A DNA stretch of 41,630 nt from Legionellaceae bacterium (GTDB taxonomy: Bacteria > Pseudomonadota > Gammaproteobacteria > Legionellales > Legionellaceae), in assembly GCA_029210265.1 (NCBI GenBank), contig JARGNP010000019.1:1-41630 (forward strand). Direction: 5' to 3'. Made by a program: the position numbers and the translations under genes. Each line of letters opens with the position of its first letter. Position 1 is the first letter of the stretch. This document shows positions 14,636 to 24,895 of this stretch, piece after piece. The notes under the pieces are model-generated. The model saw only the letters and a program-made list of their open reading frames with translations, was not told the origin of the DNA and ran no database searches.

Positions 14636-15820
14636 TTACGCCATTGCAGTTCGTGGTACGTAACTCTTAATTTGCTCGGAAAACTGACGTAACACATCTA
14701 CACCTGATTCTTCCGCCTGTCGACACCACGCTTGCAAAGCTTCGATTAATTCTTTTTGCGAGCTGGCTGTTTTTAACCAAATATCTTGTAACGACTGTCG
14801 GTAAGCATACACCATTCGAAGCCGTTCGTAACGCTCAAGTAATGCTTCTAATCGAGAGGTTGATCGCGGCGAAAGCAAGCCTTCACGCCGACGGAGTAAT
14901 ATACCCGCACGTTGAAGCAATGCTTTATCATCTTTATTCATTATGCGTTGACGTTTTTCATGTTTTAAGCTCGGACGAACAACACGTTGGTAATAGTGCG
15001 ACATCACTTGAAATCGATTACCAACAACCGCGCGAACCGTTTCTAAATCAACCTGAAGTTTGTGCTTATTACGTGCCAAACGAGGCGGTAATTTTTTTAC
15101 TTTCGCTAAACCTAAAAACGATAAGCAACGAATATAAAACCAGCCGATATCAAATTCCCACCATTTTATCGAAAACTTGGCAGACGAAGCAAACGTATGA
15201 TGGTTATTATGTAACTCTTCACCACCAATCCAAAAAGCCCAAGGCATGATATTGGTCGATGCATCTTCGGTCTCAAAACTACGATAGCCCCAATAATGCC
15301 CAATACCGTTAATCACACCGGCCGCCCAAAATGGAATCCAAAGCATTTGAAGCGCCCAAATGCTTATGCCTGGAATACCAAATAACAAGGCATCAATAAA
15401 AAATAAAATAACAATGCCTGTTCCGCAAAATCGTTTATATACATTTCGCTCAAGCCAGTCATCCGGTGCCCCGTGCGAATATTTTTCTACAAGCACTTTA
15501 TCTTTTGAAGCCGCGCGATACAAATCAACGCCTTCCCACAGCACTTTTTTAATGCCCATAACTACCGGGCTATGCGGATCCCCTTCTTTCTCCGTTGCTG
15601 CGTGATGTTTACGATGAATAGCAACCCACTCCGAGGTCACCATACCAGTGGTTAGCCATAACCAAAAACGAAAAAAATGACTTACAATAGGATGCAAGGT
15701 TAACGCGCGGTGCGCCTGGCATCGATGTAAATATATTGTCACGCCAGCAATCGTGATTTGTGTGACAATCAATGCCGCTAAAATATATCCCCACAACGAC
15801 AAGTTTAAAAGACCAAACAT
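14636..15820 (-). CDS. Delta-9-type fatty acid desaturase (DesA-like)
   Basis: This integral membrane di-iron desaturase introduces a cis double bond into acyl chains. The three histidine boxes are present: HRCQAHR (about 32-38), HRKHHA (about 69-74) and ELHNNHHT (about 206-213). Hydrophobic segments flank them, including GYILAALIVTQITIAGVTIYLHR. The C-terminal ~120 residues are charged and helical (LLQRAGILLRRREG, LEALLERYERLRMVYAYRQ). The total of 394 aa matches, as I recall, DesA of Pseudomonas, so the tail appears to belong to this subfamily. GGGAGA precedes the ATG at 15820. It probably helps to tune membrane fluidity. The substrate (acyl-CoA or phospholipid) cannot be read from sequence. 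Confidence 0.92.
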   Translation of the reverse strand: MFGLLNLSLWGYILAALIVTQITIAGVTIYLHRCQAHRALTLHPIVSHFFRFWLWLTTGMVTSEWVAIHRKHHAATEKEGDPHSPVVMGIKKVLWEGVDLYRAASKDKVLVEKYSHGAPDDWLERNVYKRFCGTGIVILFFIDALLFGIPGISIWALQMLWIPFWAAGVINGIGHYWGYRSFETEDASTNIMPWAFWIGGEELHNNHHTFASSAKFSIKWWEFDIGWFYIRCLSFLGLAKVKKLPPRLARNKHKLQVDLETVRAVVGNRFQVMSHYYQRVVRPSLKHEKRQRIMNKDDKALLQRAGILLRRREGLLSPRSTSRLEALLERYERLRMVYAYRQSLQDIWLKTASSQKELIEALQAWCRQAEESGVDVLRQFSEQIKSYVPRTAMA

Positions 15821-15950
15821 CCTGACTCTCCCATGTCATATTCCAACATATTACAATATTACATAAAACATACATTATACACGCTTTCTTTGCATCCAGA
15901 TCAATTCTGGAGGATAATTCTAAATTCAGTCTCTTTATTAGAGTAAATTT

Positions 15951-16197
15951 ATGCCTCCTTCAATCAAACAGTTCTTACAGCAGCTCCCTCCATTTATACT
16001 TGTCGGTATATCCATAGCTTTAGGCGTTGGAATTTTTATCGTATTTTCCTACGTACTGATTTGGGGAATTTTAATCGGCGCAATTTTATGGGGTGCAAAC
16101 TTACTTATAAATTATTTAAGATCAGCCAATATTATACCGACAAAAAATCAAACTAAAACATCATCCACATCAACATCTAAAGGACGTATTATCGATC

Positions 16198-16211
<14 letters not shown>
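15951..16211 (+). CDS. Small membrane protein of unknown function, coupled to plsC
   Basis: The 86-aa protein is mostly hydrophobic from about residue 14 to 58 (ILVGISIALGVGIFIVFSYV, LIWGILIGAILWGANLLINYL), giving one or two membrane segments. A polar Thr/Ser/Lys tail follows (TKNQTKTSSTSTSKGRI). Its last 14 bases overlap the start of the acyltransferase gene, which implies translational coupling. The ribosome-binding site is weak; a GGAGG lies about 40 bases upstream with no start codon near it. I do not recognise the family. It may assist or locate the acyltransferase, which is inference from the overlap only. Confidence 0.7.
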
Positions 16212-17477
<1,266 letters not shown>

Positions 17478-17525
17478 CTAGCGTATTGTTAGTAGAAAGT
17501 AACTATCTATACACGGCCTGCCCGC

Positions 17526-18146
17526 ATGATAAATTGGAAAAAGCTAATAACAGTTAGTTTGGTTTTATTAACCGGCTGTGCGCCACCAGAAACGCCCGAT
17601 GCAGCGTTAATATCTCATGAGCCCCCTCAAGCATCTAAGACGCTCAAAACACGTACGGCTAAGCAGATATCGTCTTGGACCATCAACGGTGCGATTGCTG
17701 CGAAAAATAAAACCGAAGCCTGGACAGCATCAATTAACTGGAAACAAAACGGCCCAAATAATTATCAAATTCGTCTTTTTGGCCCCCTTGGCGGGGGTAG
17801 CATGTTAATTGAGAAAAAAGGGGGGGTTGTGACCTATCAAGATGCTCAGAAGCGCACAAAATCATATAACGCTGATGAGTTAATGTATCAACAAACAGGT
17901 ATTCGTATACCCATTAAAAATTTGTATTATTGGATTAGAGGTTTACCCGCACCAGGTACGGTCCAATCAGCTCAGTATGAGCAATATAATCAAACTAAGC
18001 GTTTGAGTTATTTAAAACAAGATGGATACGCAGTTAAGTATTTAAATTACACAAACAACGAAGATATTAGTCTTCCTTCTAAAATTTATGTGCAAAGCTC
18101 AAAAGGAAACTTAAAAATTATCATAAAACGTTGGAAAACCCATTGA
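17526..18146 (+). CDS. lolB: Outer-membrane lipoprotein receptor LolB
   Basis: LolB takes lipoproteins from LolA and inserts them into the outer membrane. The 206-aa precursor has a signal peptide with lipobox LLTGC (Cys18). The residue after the cysteine is Ala, consistent with outer-membrane sorting. The mature part shows the family pattern: SSWTINGAIAAKNKTEAWTASINWKQ, YQIRLFGPLGGGSMLIEKK, and MYQQTGIRIPIKNLYYWIRGLPAPG. It lies upstream of tRNA-Gln and prs as in other gammaproteobacteria, but ispE, which commonly lies between, is absent. An A6-G7 homopolymer tract occurs near 17814-17826. Confidence 0.93.
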   Translation: MINWKKLITVSLVLLTGCAPPETPDAALISHEPPQASKTLKTRTAKQISSWTINGAIAAKNKTEAWTASINWKQNGPNNYQIRLFGPLGGGSMLIEKKGGVVTYQDAQKRTKSYNADELMYQQTGIRIPIKNLYYWIRGLPAPGTVQSAQYEQYNQTKRLSYLKQDGYAVKYLNYTNNEDISLPSKIYVQSSKGNLKIIIKRWKTH

Positions 18147-18171
18147 CAAGCGCCTGATATACCGTCAAAAT
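18143..18171 (+). promoter_or_regulatory. Putative promoter of the tRNA-Gln gene
   Basis: A perfect TTGACA at 18143-18148 overlaps the lolB stop codon. CAAAAT follows after a 17-base spacer at 18166-18171. The transcript would have a leader of about 50 bases before the tRNA and might continue into prs. Confidence 0.4.
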
Positions 18172-18181
18172 ACCGAAAAAT

Positions 18182-18200
18182 TTGCAGCGTCACGTTGCAA
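18182..18200. other. Short hairpin in the tRNA leader
   Basis: TTGCAGCG and CGTTGCAA form an 8-bp stem (one G-U pair) with a 3-base loop, between the putative promoter and the tRNA. No T tract follows on the plus strand, so it is not a standard terminator. It may guide 5' processing. Confidence 0.3.
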
Positions 18201-18231
18201 TGCAAGTTCAGGGAATGAACAACGATATAAT

Positions 18232-18307
18232 TGGGGTGTCGCCAAGTGGTTAAGGCACAGGGTTTTGATCTCTGCATACCTAGGTTCGAATCCTAGCACC
18301 CCAGCCA
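18232..18307 (+). tRNA. tRNA-Gln (anticodon TTG)
   Basis: The 76-base cloverleaf is clear. Acceptor TGGGGTG (18232-18238) pairs with CACCCCA (18297-18303), followed by discriminator G and an encoded CCA. The anticodon stem CAGGG/CTCTG encloses the loop TTTTGAT, giving TTG for glutamine. The T loop reads GGTTCGAATCC. The U1-A72 first pair is a known tRNA-Gln identity feature. It lies between lolB and prs. Confidence 0.97.
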
Positions 18308-18343
18308 CTCTCTTCTTATGTACTAAACCTGAAGGCGCTTCAC

Positions 18344-19291
18344 ATGTCTAACATGATGATTTTTACTGGTAATGCCACACCCGATCTTGCTCATAATGTT
18401 TCTTCACACTTAAATATTCCCCTTGGAAAAGCAACCATCAGTACATTCAGTGATGGTGAAACCATGGTAGAAATTCTTGAGAACGTGCGAGGAAAAGACG
18501 TTTTTATTATTCAATCGACCTCAGCACCAGCCAACGATCATCTCATGGAGCTGCTTACCATGGCGGATGCGCTTAGGCGTTCGTCTGCTGGTCGTATTAC
18601 GGCTGTCATTCCTTATTTTGGCTATGCAAGACAAGACAGACGTGTTCGCTCAGCACGCGTTGCAATCACCGCTAAAATTGTTGCTGATATGCTTGAAACC
18701 GTCGGTATATCTCGTATTCTTACGGTAGATTTACATGCAGATCAAATCCAAGGATTCTTTTATATTCCCGTGGATAACTTATACACCACACCTGTATTAA
18801 TCTCTGATATTAAAGCCCAGCAGCTCAGTGATATCATGGTTGTTTCGCCGGATGTAGGTGGTGTTGTGCGAGCACGAGCCATCGCTAAGAAGTTAAATGA
18901 TGCTGAGCTTTGCATTATTGATAAACGACGAAGCGGACCCAATAAATCCGAAGTGATGCATTTGATTGGCGATCCATCCGGCCGCAATTGTATTATTATC
19001 GATGACATCGTTGATACAGCAGGAACACTCTGTTCTGCAGCTGCAGAACTTAAAAAATCAGGCGCTAAAAGTGTAACAGCCTATATCACCCACCCTGTTT
19101 TATCGGGCGCTGCTATCGACAACATCAATAACTCGTCACTGGATGAAATTGTTGTCACAGACACCATTGCAGGTTCAGCGGCCACAATAGCTTGCAGTAA
19201 AATTAGAGTTGTAAGCCTTGCAACGATGCTTGCTCAAGCCATAAAACGCGTAAATATCGAAGAATCTGTAAGTTCGATGTTTAATGAGTAG
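18344..19291 (+). CDS. prs: Ribose-phosphate pyrophosphokinase
   Basis: Prs makes PRPP from ribose 5-phosphate and ATP, feeding purine, pyrimidine, histidine, tryptophan and NAD synthesis. The 315-aa protein has the class I signatures: [48 protein letters not shown], the flexible-loop region [18 protein letters not shown], and the PRPP loop [12 protein letters not shown]. Length matches E. coli Prs (315 aa). GAAGG precedes the ATG at 18344. A strong terminator follows at 19327. Confidence 0.97.
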   Translation: MSNMMIFTGNATPDLAHNVSSHLNIPLGKATISTFSDGETMVEILENVRGKDVFIIQSTSAPANDHLMELLTMADALRRSSAGRITAVIPYFGYARQDRRVRSARVAITAKIVADMLETVGISRILTVDLHADQIQGFFYIPVDNLYTTPVLISDIKAQQLSDIMVVSPDVGGVVRARAIAKKLNDAELCIIDKRRSGPNKSEVMHLIGDPSGRNCIIIDDIVDTAGTLCSAAAELKKSGAKSVTAYITHPVLSGAAIDNINNSSLDEIVVTDTIAGSAATIACSKIRVVSLATMLAQAIKRVNIEESVSSMFNE

Positions 19292-19326
19292 TTAAGCTAA
19301 TTAATAAATTTAATTTAAATAAAAAA

Positions 19327-19354
19327 AGAGCTTCAAATCGAAGCTCTTTTTTTT
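19327..19354. terminator. Bidirectional intrinsic terminator between prs and fis
   Basis: AGAGCTTC (19327-19334) and GAAGCTCT (19340-19347) form a perfect 8-bp stem with a 5-base loop. A T run follows on the plus strand, and an A run precedes it, giving a T run on the minus strand. It can end both prs and fis transcripts. Confidence 0.9.
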
Positions 19355-19374
19355 GAACAGCAATTTGTAATAGC

Positions 19375-19656
19375 TTAATCGCGTGTTCCAACGTATTTAT
19401 CATCAAAATAACGACGAAGTTTTGTTCGTAATGTTCCTCGGCTAATACCAAGCATAAGAGCAGCACGTGATTGGTTGTATTTGCAATGCTCCATAACAGC
19501 ACGAAATAAAGGTGTTTCTACTTCTTCCAAAACAAACTGATATAAATCAACAGGATCTTCGCCTCTCAACTCAGAAAAATACTGCTGAACTGATTGGGTA
19601 ACACTTGAAGCCAGAGAGACAGAGATCTCTTTGTTTTCATTTGTAATACTTGTCAT
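19375..19656 (-). CDS. fis: DNA-binding protein Fis
   Basis: Fis is a nucleoid-associated homodimer that bends DNA and regulates growth-phase genes. The 93-aa protein (98 aa in E. coli) keeps the beta-hairpin and helices at the N-terminus. The C-terminal helix-turn-helix reads YNQSRAALMLGISRGTLRTKLRRYF (about 60-84). It is the last gene of the long minus-strand series, downstream of the YdgA-like gene and ahead of the bidirectional terminator. Legionella carries several fis paralogues, so this may be one of several. The usual dusB partner is absent. Confidence 0.95.
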   Translation of the reverse strand: MTSITNENKEISVSLASSVTQSVQQYFSELRGEDPVDLYQFVLEEVETPLFRAVMEHCKYNQSRAALMLGISRGTLRTKLRRYFDDKYVGTRD

Positions 19657-19764
19657 GCTATGTAACTCCTTCGTTTTCTTTTCAAAGATAATTAATTGTC
19701 AATCATCGACGGTTCGAACAACATACATCAAAATCATACGACGTCATGAACGACCCACAGGATT

Positions 19765-21216
19765 TTAAAAATTCAGCATCCCCGAATTAAATGGATGCCC
19801 ATTCACCAACAAACGCCCAGCAGAGAGCTTTAGATCCAATACATAATCACGCTCTTTGGCCTGAAAGGCCCCTGCTCGAATCAAGTCAGCCAACTTCTGA
19901 TCTGCTTGATGGATTGCTTGTTGATCTAGGTTAACCGGTGCTGTATATGCTTCATCCGGTTTTTCAGTAACGGGTGAGTCGGCATTAATTGATGCCATCA
20001 GTAATTTTTGTTTATATGAGCGCACAAACAATGATTTCACAAAGGCTGCAGGCATTTTTAGTTGTCCTGCACCTTCGACGTTTGGAAGTATTTGAAGAGG
20101 TGCATCTGCTTCAGTCTCAGGAAAAGCAATACGTAACGATGCGTCCATTAATCCATCAGGTAACTTGATTTTAAGCTTACTCATCTCAAAAACAGCGCCT
20201 TGACTTAATAACTTAGGAACATCTGGCAACAAAGATAAAAGAGCTTGCTGCGCTTGAGACCGATTAACTCCAGCCTGTTGTAATTGATGCGCTTGATTAT
20301 TTAAATTAGCTAAAACCTCTTCATCTAAATTTTGAGTCGACATATCTAGTTCAGCAGGACCGTATGTTTTATCATGCATGATTAACGTCTCAAACGAAAC
20401 GTGCAGCTGTGAGGCAAAAAGCTCCCGATCAACCTCACTATTTGAAGACACATCAAGCTGCTTTATTTTAAGTGTTCCGTTATCTTTATTTGAAAGTTGA
20501 AGTATAGGAAGGTGAACACGAGCATCTCCTAAGTAAAGCCCATTTTCGGCTCGATACATATCATAAGAACTGGTTAATTTTTCAAAAATTAGTTGTAGCT
20601 GCTCCCCCATGAGGTGCAAGCCATCAACGGCAACATCACCTTGCATGCGTGCACGTTTAGGAGAAAACACAAACGAGCTATTCATGCCCAACCATTCAAC
20701 ATGATTTTGATCGTCTTTGGATAATAACTTAAATGCCGGAACATCAACTTCAAGCTGAGTTTTATTTAAATAAGTAACAAACGCATTAAGCATTAAATGA
20801 GGTTGTGTTGAGTTTGATGCAAATGTTTTATCAAATTCGTTAAGGTAAGTTTCAGGTAAAGAAAGCTCGCCGTGGGCCATGCCTAAACCCAAGTGGATAT
20901 GTCCATGCTCAAAAATAATTGGGCCATGGTAAATCGTAAATGGCATATCAAAAATATAACTTTTCGGCGGAACCACGAGCGAGCGCCCATCTTCTTGATG
21001 AATGATTTTTTCAGGTGTTTGCATCCGCCAAGATAATTCAGCTTCCGACTTCAGTAAGCCACGATGATATTCGGTTAACTCAACAGAGAGGAGGTTAGCT
21101 TGGTTAAACGTACTCACGTTCTTTTTTAAGGTATTTTCGGTCACGAGGCCCGTAATAAAATAGCCGCTAAGAACAATCACCAATAATAAAACCAACACAC
21201 CTATAATTCGTTTCAT
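19765..21216 (-). CDS. DUF945/YdgA-family protein
   Basis: The 483-aa protein has one N-terminal membrane anchor (MKRIIGVLVLLLVIVLSGYFITGLVTE, residues 1-27) and a large periplasmic part. It shows the family's opening LLSVELTEYHRGLLKSEAELSW and repeated beta-rich segments such as LHMLMGEQLQLIFEKLTSSY-like blocks in the middle. The C-terminal part ends LKLSAGRLLVNGHPFN, a recurring ending in DUF945 proteins. Function is unknown; relatives include E. coli YdgA, linked to the envelope. GAGAGAGA precedes the ATG at 21216, which I prefer to an upstream extension of 17 codons. It lies between the MFS and fis genes. Confidence 0.8.
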   Translation of the reverse strand: MKRIIGVLVLLLVIVLSGYFITGLVTENTLKKNVSTFNQANLLSVELTEYHRGLLKSEAELSWRMQTPEKIIHQEDGRSLVVPPKSYIFDMPFTIYHGPIIFEHGHIHLGLGMAHGELSLPETYLNEFDKTFASNSTQPHLMLNAFVTYLNKTQLEVDVPAFKLLSKDDQNHVEWLGMNSSFVFSPKRARMQGDVAVDGLHLMGEQLQLIFEKLTSSYDMYRAENGLYLGDARVHLPILQLSNKDNGTLKIKQLDVSSNSEVDRELFASQLHVSFETLIMHDKTYGPAELDMSTQNLDEEVLANLNNQAHQLQQAGVNRSQAQQALLSLLPDVPKLLSQGAVFEMSKLKIKLPDGLMDASLRIAFPETEADAPLQILPNVEGAGQLKMPAAFVKSLFVRSYKQKLLMASINADSPVTEKPDEAYTAPVNLDQQAIHQADQKLADLIRAGAFQAKERDYVLDLKLSAGRLLVNGHPFNSGMLNF

Positions 21217-21316
21217 TTCTCTCTCCGTATTTATCTTCATGCTCAAAAACACACACGTTTGGAGCATAAGATAATCAGCCTACCATTAGAACATGAGAAA
21301 GCCTTAGTGAGAAGCC

Positions 21317-22621
21317 TTAAGCTTCACTTTTCAGTGGGTTACAATAAGTTTCTTTCAACATCAGCACTAAGACAAGAGCAACTAACGAGCATGCCGGTAA
21401 TATTTTTAAACCATACTGAAAATCTGACAATAAAATATGCTCGACATTATAAGCCTGCGCTCCTGCAATATGGTCGACTAATCTACCAACAACCGGCTGT
21501 AAAACAGCCCCCACTAAAATAGATGCCATGTTGGTAAAAGCAATCGCCGTGCCAATTACCACACGTTGATGCAACTCAGTTGAAAGCGCATAAGCAATCG
21601 CGACCCCTGTATTCGTAAAGCCTAATAGAAAACATAAAACATACAGCATTGTTTGATCTAGGTCGGGGTAGAAAATAATCAGCGATGACAAAATAAAACC
21701 CGAGATAGCTGAAGCAATCATGATAGGTTTACGACGCCCCATTCTATCCGACAACCAACCGGACAAAGGTCCTCCGATGCTCCAACCAATAAAAATAAGA
21801 CCGATTGAAAAAGCTGCTGCATGCGCATGAAGTCCTCGGCCATATTGTAAGTAGGCAGCTCCCAAAGATTCACCAATCACAGCCGTTGGTCCAAATAGAA
21901 ATCCTGCGTATAAAGCATTGATCCATGTTTGTTTACTTGAAAGCACGACACGCACACCAGAAAACAAACTTAAAGCATCATGCTGCTTAGGCTGAAACTC
22001 ACATGCTTGTGTCATGGGTTTGTCACGAATATATTGATAAAGCAGTGCGGCTAACAAAATAAAAAGAAAAGCAATCACGAGCATACTATGACGCCATCCA
22101 ATATTCTCAACTAAAAAAGAAACCGGAGCTTGACCAGTAGCCGCCCCAAGCATACCCAGCGCCTGCGTTAAACCCGCTAATAAGCCTAACATGCTTGGAG
22201 GAAACCATGAGGTAGCCAAGCGTAAAGCTGAAATCATCGCAAACGCCGCACTCAAGCCAATCAGCATTCGTCCAACCGATGCCATGCCTAAACTATCAGC
22301 AAGACCAAAAACACAGCACCCAAAAGCAGTAAGTAATGACATCAACGTCAGAAGCCAACGAATACTCACTCGGTCAACCATCAGGCCCACAGGAATTTGC
22401 ATTAAAACATAAGGCACATAAAACGATGCCGTCAAAATACCAAACTGCGCTTCATTCATACCAAAATCAAGTTGCAAATATCGATGCATAACGCTCGGCG
22501 TAACGCGCGCCATGTAATCAGAAAAATAAAATGCGGCCGCTAATCCCCAAATTAACCATGCAAAACCAAGTTTTTTCTGAGGGCTATTCTGACCTATAAC
22601 TGAATTTGAAGTAATACGCAT
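21317..22621 (-). CDS. Major facilitator superfamily transporter
   Basis: The 434-aa integral membrane protein has about 12 hydrophobic segments. The loop 2-3 signature is GLMVDRVSIRWLL, and its second-half counterpart is GPLSGWLSDRMGRRKPIM. The opening FAWLIWGLAAAFYFSDYMARVTPSVM resembles uncharacterised Legionella/Coxiella carriers and organic-anion transporters of the superfamily. The substrate is not readable from sequence; amino acids, organic acids or sugar acids are all possible. I chose the ATG at 22621 because the first helix follows soon after; a TTG at 22687 would add 22 residues. It sits between the LetE-like and YdgA-like genes on the same strand. Confidence 0.88.
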   Translation of the reverse strand: MRITSNSVIGQNSPQKKLGFAWLIWGLAAAFYFSDYMARVTPSVMHRYLQLDFGMNEAQFGILTASFYVPYVLMQIPVGLMVDRVSIRWLLTLMSLLTAFGCCVFGLADSLGMASVGRMLIGLSAAFAMISALRLATSWFPPSMLGLLAGLTQALGMLGAATGQAPVSFLVENIGWRHSMLVIAFLFILLAALLYQYIRDKPMTQACEFQPKQHDALSLFSGVRVVLSSKQTWINALYAGFLFGPTAVIGESLGAAYLQYGRGLHAHAAAFSIGLIFIGWSIGGPLSGWLSDRMGRRKPIMIASAISGFILSSLIIFYPDLDQTMLYVLCFLLGFTNTGVAIAYALSTELHQRVVIGTAIAFTNMASILVGAVLQPVVGRLVDHIAGAQAYNVEHILLSDFQYGLKILPACSLVALVLVLMLKETYCNPLKSEA

Positions 22622-22802
22622 ATATCCACGGTTTATACAGCAATTAAAAAGTGGGTATAGACTGCTCGATTTATTCCCAAAAGGCAAGCTTTTCTAGACA
22701 AATACGACGTAAAAACAACAGATCATTTCCCTTACTGCCTTCACCTCGTCATGTGTTCACGAGATAAAGACGGTAGGAAACAAGTAGAGTTATATCTAAA
22801 TA

Positions 22803-23177
22803 TTAAGCAACTAAATCAATCACTTGGTAACCAAGAATAGCTGACACAGCAATCACGCTTGCAATTTCTAATGCTCGAAGCAAATAATTCTCACATGCAC
22901 CATGGAACGAATGATCATTTGCTGGCGCTAAAACAGCTGCATTATCTTCTGGATGCTCTGCATCAAAACTAAACAGCGGTTGATCTTCATAAAAACCAGC
23001 CCACCAACCTTCACTCCATTGCTCATAATTATGAGAGCTTACTTCATAAGGATTATCGTCTTCTGCTACATCAGCTCGTGCTGACTCATACCCGTAGGCA
23101 TAGCACTCTTCTAACGTTGGATATTTCACATGAAAACGAAATTTAACATCAGGTACCACATCCGTTAGTTCATTCAT
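22803..23177 (-). CDS. letE: LetE-like small protein with an RMF-like motif
   Basis: The 124-aa protein has a core at 20-70 (PTLEECYAYGYESA, NPYE, YEQWSEGWWAGFYEDQPLF). Its pattern of GY, NPY and W-GW-GF resembles ribosome modulation factor and, as I recall, the transmission trait enhancer LetE of Legionella. The gene order sdh-suc-pdxH-letE agrees with L. pneumophila, where letE helps the switch to the transmissive phase. A hydrophobic C-terminal segment (about 99-123, LLRALEIASVIAVSAILGYQV) suggests a membrane tail. GGAG precedes the ATG. The symbol is given on motif memory plus synteny; a search is needed to confirm it. Confidence 0.55.
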   Translation of the reverse strand: MNELTDVVPDVKFRFHVKYPTLEECYAYGYESARADVAEDDNPYEVSSHNYEQWSEGWWAGFYEDQPLFSFDAEHPEDNAAVLAPANDHSFHGACENYLLRALEIASVIAVSAILGYQVIDLVA

Positions 23178-23322
23178 AATCGAGTACTCCTTCTCAATAT
23201 TTTTCTCAGAAGATAAAACAATCCAACAGCTTACTCTCCTGTGTAAGATCCAGTTTATGTCAGCATTTTAAAAATATGAGGGAAGTTTTTGTTTTTTACA
23301 CTTTCTTAACAATATAAAAAGT

Positions 23323-23970
23323 TTAAGGCGCAAGTCGGCATATTTTCCATGATTTACCGTCTTTAACATATAAAATACGATCATGTAGACGGCTATCTCG
23401 CCCCTGCCAAAACTCCATTTCATCCACTGAGACAGCAAAACCACCCCAATGAGCAGGTCGTTTAATTTCACTATTTTCATGCGCTTGCATGAGTTTTTCA
23501 ACCTGTACATCCAAATTATTCGGCTCTGTTATGACTTGACTTTGGTGCGACGCAATTGCACTGCATTGGCTTTTTCTCGGGCGAGAAGCAAAGTATGCAT
23601 CTGACGCAGCATCACTCACACGCGCTACAGGACCTCGAATACGTACTTGACGTACCTTGCCAGGCCAATAGAAATTTAACGCCGCATACGGGTGTGTTTC
23701 GAGTTGTAGCGATTTGATACTGTTATAGTTCGTATAAAAAACAAAGGCATTGTTTTCAATGCCTTTGAGTAATACCACACGAGAATCAGGACGACCCGTT
23801 GCATCCACCGTCGATAAAATCATCGCCGTTGGATCCAACGCTTCACTTGAAACAGCCTCATCAAACCATTGATCAAACTGCACCATAGGCGAATCGGCCA
23901 CTTCTTGTTCGTTTAAGCTCAGCTGTCCATATTCACGTCGGTTAGACGCGATAGCTTTTGAATGCGTCAT
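23323..23970 (-). CDS. pdxH: Pyridoxamine/pyridoxine 5'-phosphate oxidase
   Basis: PdxH oxidises PNP and PMP to pyridoxal 5'-phosphate using FMN. The 215-aa product shows the family's blocks: DPTAMILSTVDATGRPDSRVVLLKGI with the FMN-binding R and K, FVFYTNYNSIKSLQL, AALNFYWPGKVRQVRIRGPVARV, SRPRKSQCSAIASHQS, and the C-terminal WGGFAVSVDEMEFWQGRDSRLHDRI. It starts five bases after the sucD stop, so it is the tail of the sdh-suc operon. This would tie PLP supply to TCA-cycle expression. Confidence 0.97.
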   Translation of the reverse strand: MTHSKAIASNRREYGQLSLNEQEVADSPMVQFDQWFDEAVSSEALDPTAMILSTVDATGRPDSRVVLLKGIENNAFVFYTNYNSIKSLQLETHPYAALNFYWPGKVRQVRIRGPVARVSDAASDAYFASRPRKSQCSAIASHQSQVITEPNNLDVQVEKLMQAHENSEIKRPAHWGGFAVSVDEMEFWQGRDSRLHDRILYVKDGKSWKICRLAP

Positions 23971-23975
23971 TTAAC

Positions 23976-24851
23976 TTACCAGCCTGTTACCTCAGCAATA
24001 GCATCACCTAAATCAGCCGGTGAACGTACGGTTTTAACACCTGCAGCTTCAAGTGCCGCAAATTTATCAGCCGCTGTGCCTTTACCGCCTGAAATAATCG
24101 CACCCGCATGGCCCATACGCTTACCCGCTGGAGCAGTTACACCTGCAATATAAGCTACGACAGGTTTTGTTATATTTGCCTTGATAAATGCAGCCGCTTC
24201 TTCTTCCGCTGTTCCACCAATTTCACCGACTAATATAATCGCTTCGGTTTGAGGATCTTGCTCAAACAATGCAAGCGCATCAATAAACGATGTTCCTGGA
24301 ATAGGATCGCCGCCGATACCCACGCACGTGCTTTGGCCAAAACCTTTATCTGTTGTTTGCTTCACGGCTTCATACGTAAGTGTACCTGAGCGCGAAACAA
24401 TACCTACTTTACCCGGAAGATGAATCGAACCAGGCATGATACCCATTTTACATGCACCTGGCGTAATCACACCTGGGCAGTTAGGACCAACTAAACGACT
24501 GCTCGTGTTATTTTCCAAATAGACTTTAACTTCGAGCATGTCTAATGCTGGCACGCCTTCAGTAATACACACGATTAATTCAATACCAGCATCAGCGGCT
24601 TCAATAATCGAATCTTTACAAAAAGGAGCCGGAACATAAATAACCGTTGCCTCTGCACCGGTTGCTTCAACAGCTTCACTAACGGTATTAAATACAGGCA
24701 AACCTAAATGTGTTTGGCCACCTTTACCCGGTGTAACACCACCGACCATATTCGTACCGTATTCAATCGCTTGCTCAGAGTGAAACGTACCCTGTTTACC
24801 TGTAAAACCTTGGCAAATAACCTTGGTGTTTTTATCTACTAAAATACTCAT
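23976..24851 (-). CDS. sucD: Succinyl-CoA synthetase alpha subunit
   Basis: With SucC it converts succinyl-CoA, phosphate and nucleoside diphosphate to succinate, CoA and the triphosphate. The 291-aa subunit has the CoA-binding N-terminal domain ([22 protein letters not shown], about 13-34), [12 protein letters not shown], and the active-site histidine in [14 protein letters not shown] (His248), which is phosphorylated during catalysis. Length is typical. It lies 44 bases after sucC and is co-transcribed with it. Confidence 0.98.
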   Translation of the reverse strand: MSILVDKNTKVICQGFTGKQGTFHSEQAIEYGTNMVGGVTPGKGGQTHLGLPVFNTVSEAVEATGAEATVIYVPAPFCKDSIIEAADAGIELIVCITEGVPALDMLEVKVYLENNTSSRLVGPNCPGVITPGACKMGIMPGSIHLPGKVGIVSRSGTLTYEAVKQTTDKGFGQSTCVGIGGDPIPGTSFIDALALFEQDPQTEAIILVGEIGGTAEEEAAAFIKANITKPVVAYIAGVTAPAGKRMGHAGAIISGGKGTAADKFAALEAAGVKTVRSPADLGDAIAEVTGW

Positions 24852-24895
24852 ATCTAGCCTCTAAAATATCATCGTAACGATCGTATCGTAAGGTA

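Noticed and set aside
14842-15249. A 135-codon plus-strand frame opposite the desaturase gene
   Set aside because: It is antisense to the conserved third histidine box and C-terminal part of the desaturase, and the protein shows no family features.
18226-18231. TATAAT directly before the tRNA-Gln gene as its promoter
   Set aside because: It touches the first tRNA base, so transcription would start inside the tRNA, and no -35 hexamer fits. The upstream TTGACA is a better candidate.
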